From positions 30,204,995 to 30,268,994 of the forward strand of contig CP141142.1 in assembly GCA_035235625.1 (NCBI GenBank): 64,000 bases of DNA, read 5' to 3'. The notes beneath the pieces were generated by a model. That model searched no databases, was not told where the DNA came from, and worked only from the letters and a program-made list of their open reading frames with translations. The stretch is from Saururus chinensis (lineage: Eukaryota; Streptophyta; Magnoliopsida; Piperales; Saururaceae). Shown in pieces: positions 63,348 through 64,000 of this stretch. A program made the translations under genes and the position numbers. Positions within the stretch are counted from its first letter, which is position 1, and every line of letters starts with the position of its first letter.

Positions 63348-64000
63348 CTGGACAAGGGAAAAAGAAATAAAAATACATTGTTTACCATATATCATTATAA
63401 ATCAAAGACAAAGTTCAAAATATAAATGTTTTTTTTTTGTGTTAATATCAAATTATCAACAATAAAAAAGTTAATTAAGAGGTACAGATAACTTTCTTGA
63501 TAGTTACAAGGTGAAATTATCCTTGCACGGTAATAGACATAAAAATGATACACAAGTAAGTGTAACACTCATTTATTTATGATCAGACTAAATAACAAGT
63601 CCAAGGCATTTGATGGTAGGAAAACCATGGTGACTGATGCAGAAGAATTCTCAGTCTAGACTACTATATAATGTAACAGGAGATATTATGCACTCAGGAT
63701 CTCCATAAGCATTGACAAATTAAGTTGAGGGTAGAGACTAGTTAAAACTAGGCAAGTAAAATAAAAGTTCTCCGGAAAACCAGCATGTACGATAAAAAAA
63801 TTGTTAAAATATATTATGCAAATTGATGATGCTATCTAGTAAAAGTCCTTCCTATATGAACACATTAATATTTATCTCAGGCTAACAATTGAATTGGGCA
63901 CACTTAATCTATGACACAACAGAATGAAGCAAACTCTAAACTTTAGGAATAGGGTTGGAAAAACCTATGTAATCTTAAATTTTTACAAGATATTATAAGC
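63348..64000 (-). other. UGP3: UGP3 intron running off the window
   Basis: Starts with a good acceptor (CCTTGTCCAG read on the minus strand) before the exon at 63347. No coding segment of the UGP3 family is recognised up to 64000, so the next upstream exon lies outside. Confidence 0.7.

Overview
The window is nuclear DNA of a flowering plant, probably a eudicot. It is AT-rich and repeat-dense, with intron-containing genes. Only two host genes are evident, both on the minus strand: a complete ribosomal protein uS12 gene (RPS23, 39371-41205) and the 3' two-thirds of a plastid-type UDP-glucose pyrophosphorylase gene (UGP3, 57044-63347, running off the right edge). Almost all the rest is transposon-derived.

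Layout. 1-2447: unrecognised intergenic DNA. 2457-14393: an 11.9-kb Mutator-like element (MULE 1) with ~100-125 bp terminal inverted repeats (TIRs) and a perfect 9-bp target duplication. It carries a DUF1985/Ulp1-type cysteine protease gene (+) and a MuDR-type transposase gene (-) that converge on a repeat-rich centre, the layout of KAONASHI/CUMULE-type MULEs. 14403-19166: degenerate intergenic and LTR-like sequence. 19176-26105: a 6.9-kb MULE of another lineage (PMD-MULE copy 1) with a transposase and a plant mobile domain (PMD) gene, ~350-380 bp TIRs made of small palindromes, and a perfect 9-bp target duplication. 26115-30290: a Ty3 LTR-retroelement fossil. 30291-34180: mixed old repeats. 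34180-37075: a 238-bp satellite interrupted by a 1-kb hAT-like element. 37440-38420: a diverged duplication, one copy carrying a 250-bp hAT-type MITE. 39371-41290: RPS23 and its promoter. 41457-45889: PMD-MULE copy 2, an internally deleted relative of copy 1, inserted about 140 bp upstream of the RPS23 TATA region. About 47990-54620: a third, decayed MULE with Ulp1-like and transposase pieces, interrupted by a 1.26-kb solo LTR (51539-52796). 56700-64000: UGP3.

The most interesting material is the pair of PMD-MULEs. Their TIRs hold ordered arrays of 23-bp palindromes plus a larger near-terminal palindrome. Copy 2 has a deletion junction whose filler can be traced to sequence within 100 bp. MULE 1 also has a recent 770-bp duplication of its protease catalytic exon, with loss of the catalytic Cys in one copy, and a CGTGTT/AACACG inverted motif spread through the non-coding parts of both of its genes.

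I find no tRNA, rRNA, CRISPR array or bacterial-type operon. Exon coordinates for the two host genes come from reading splice sites by eye and keep frame throughout. Transposon gene limits are approximate.
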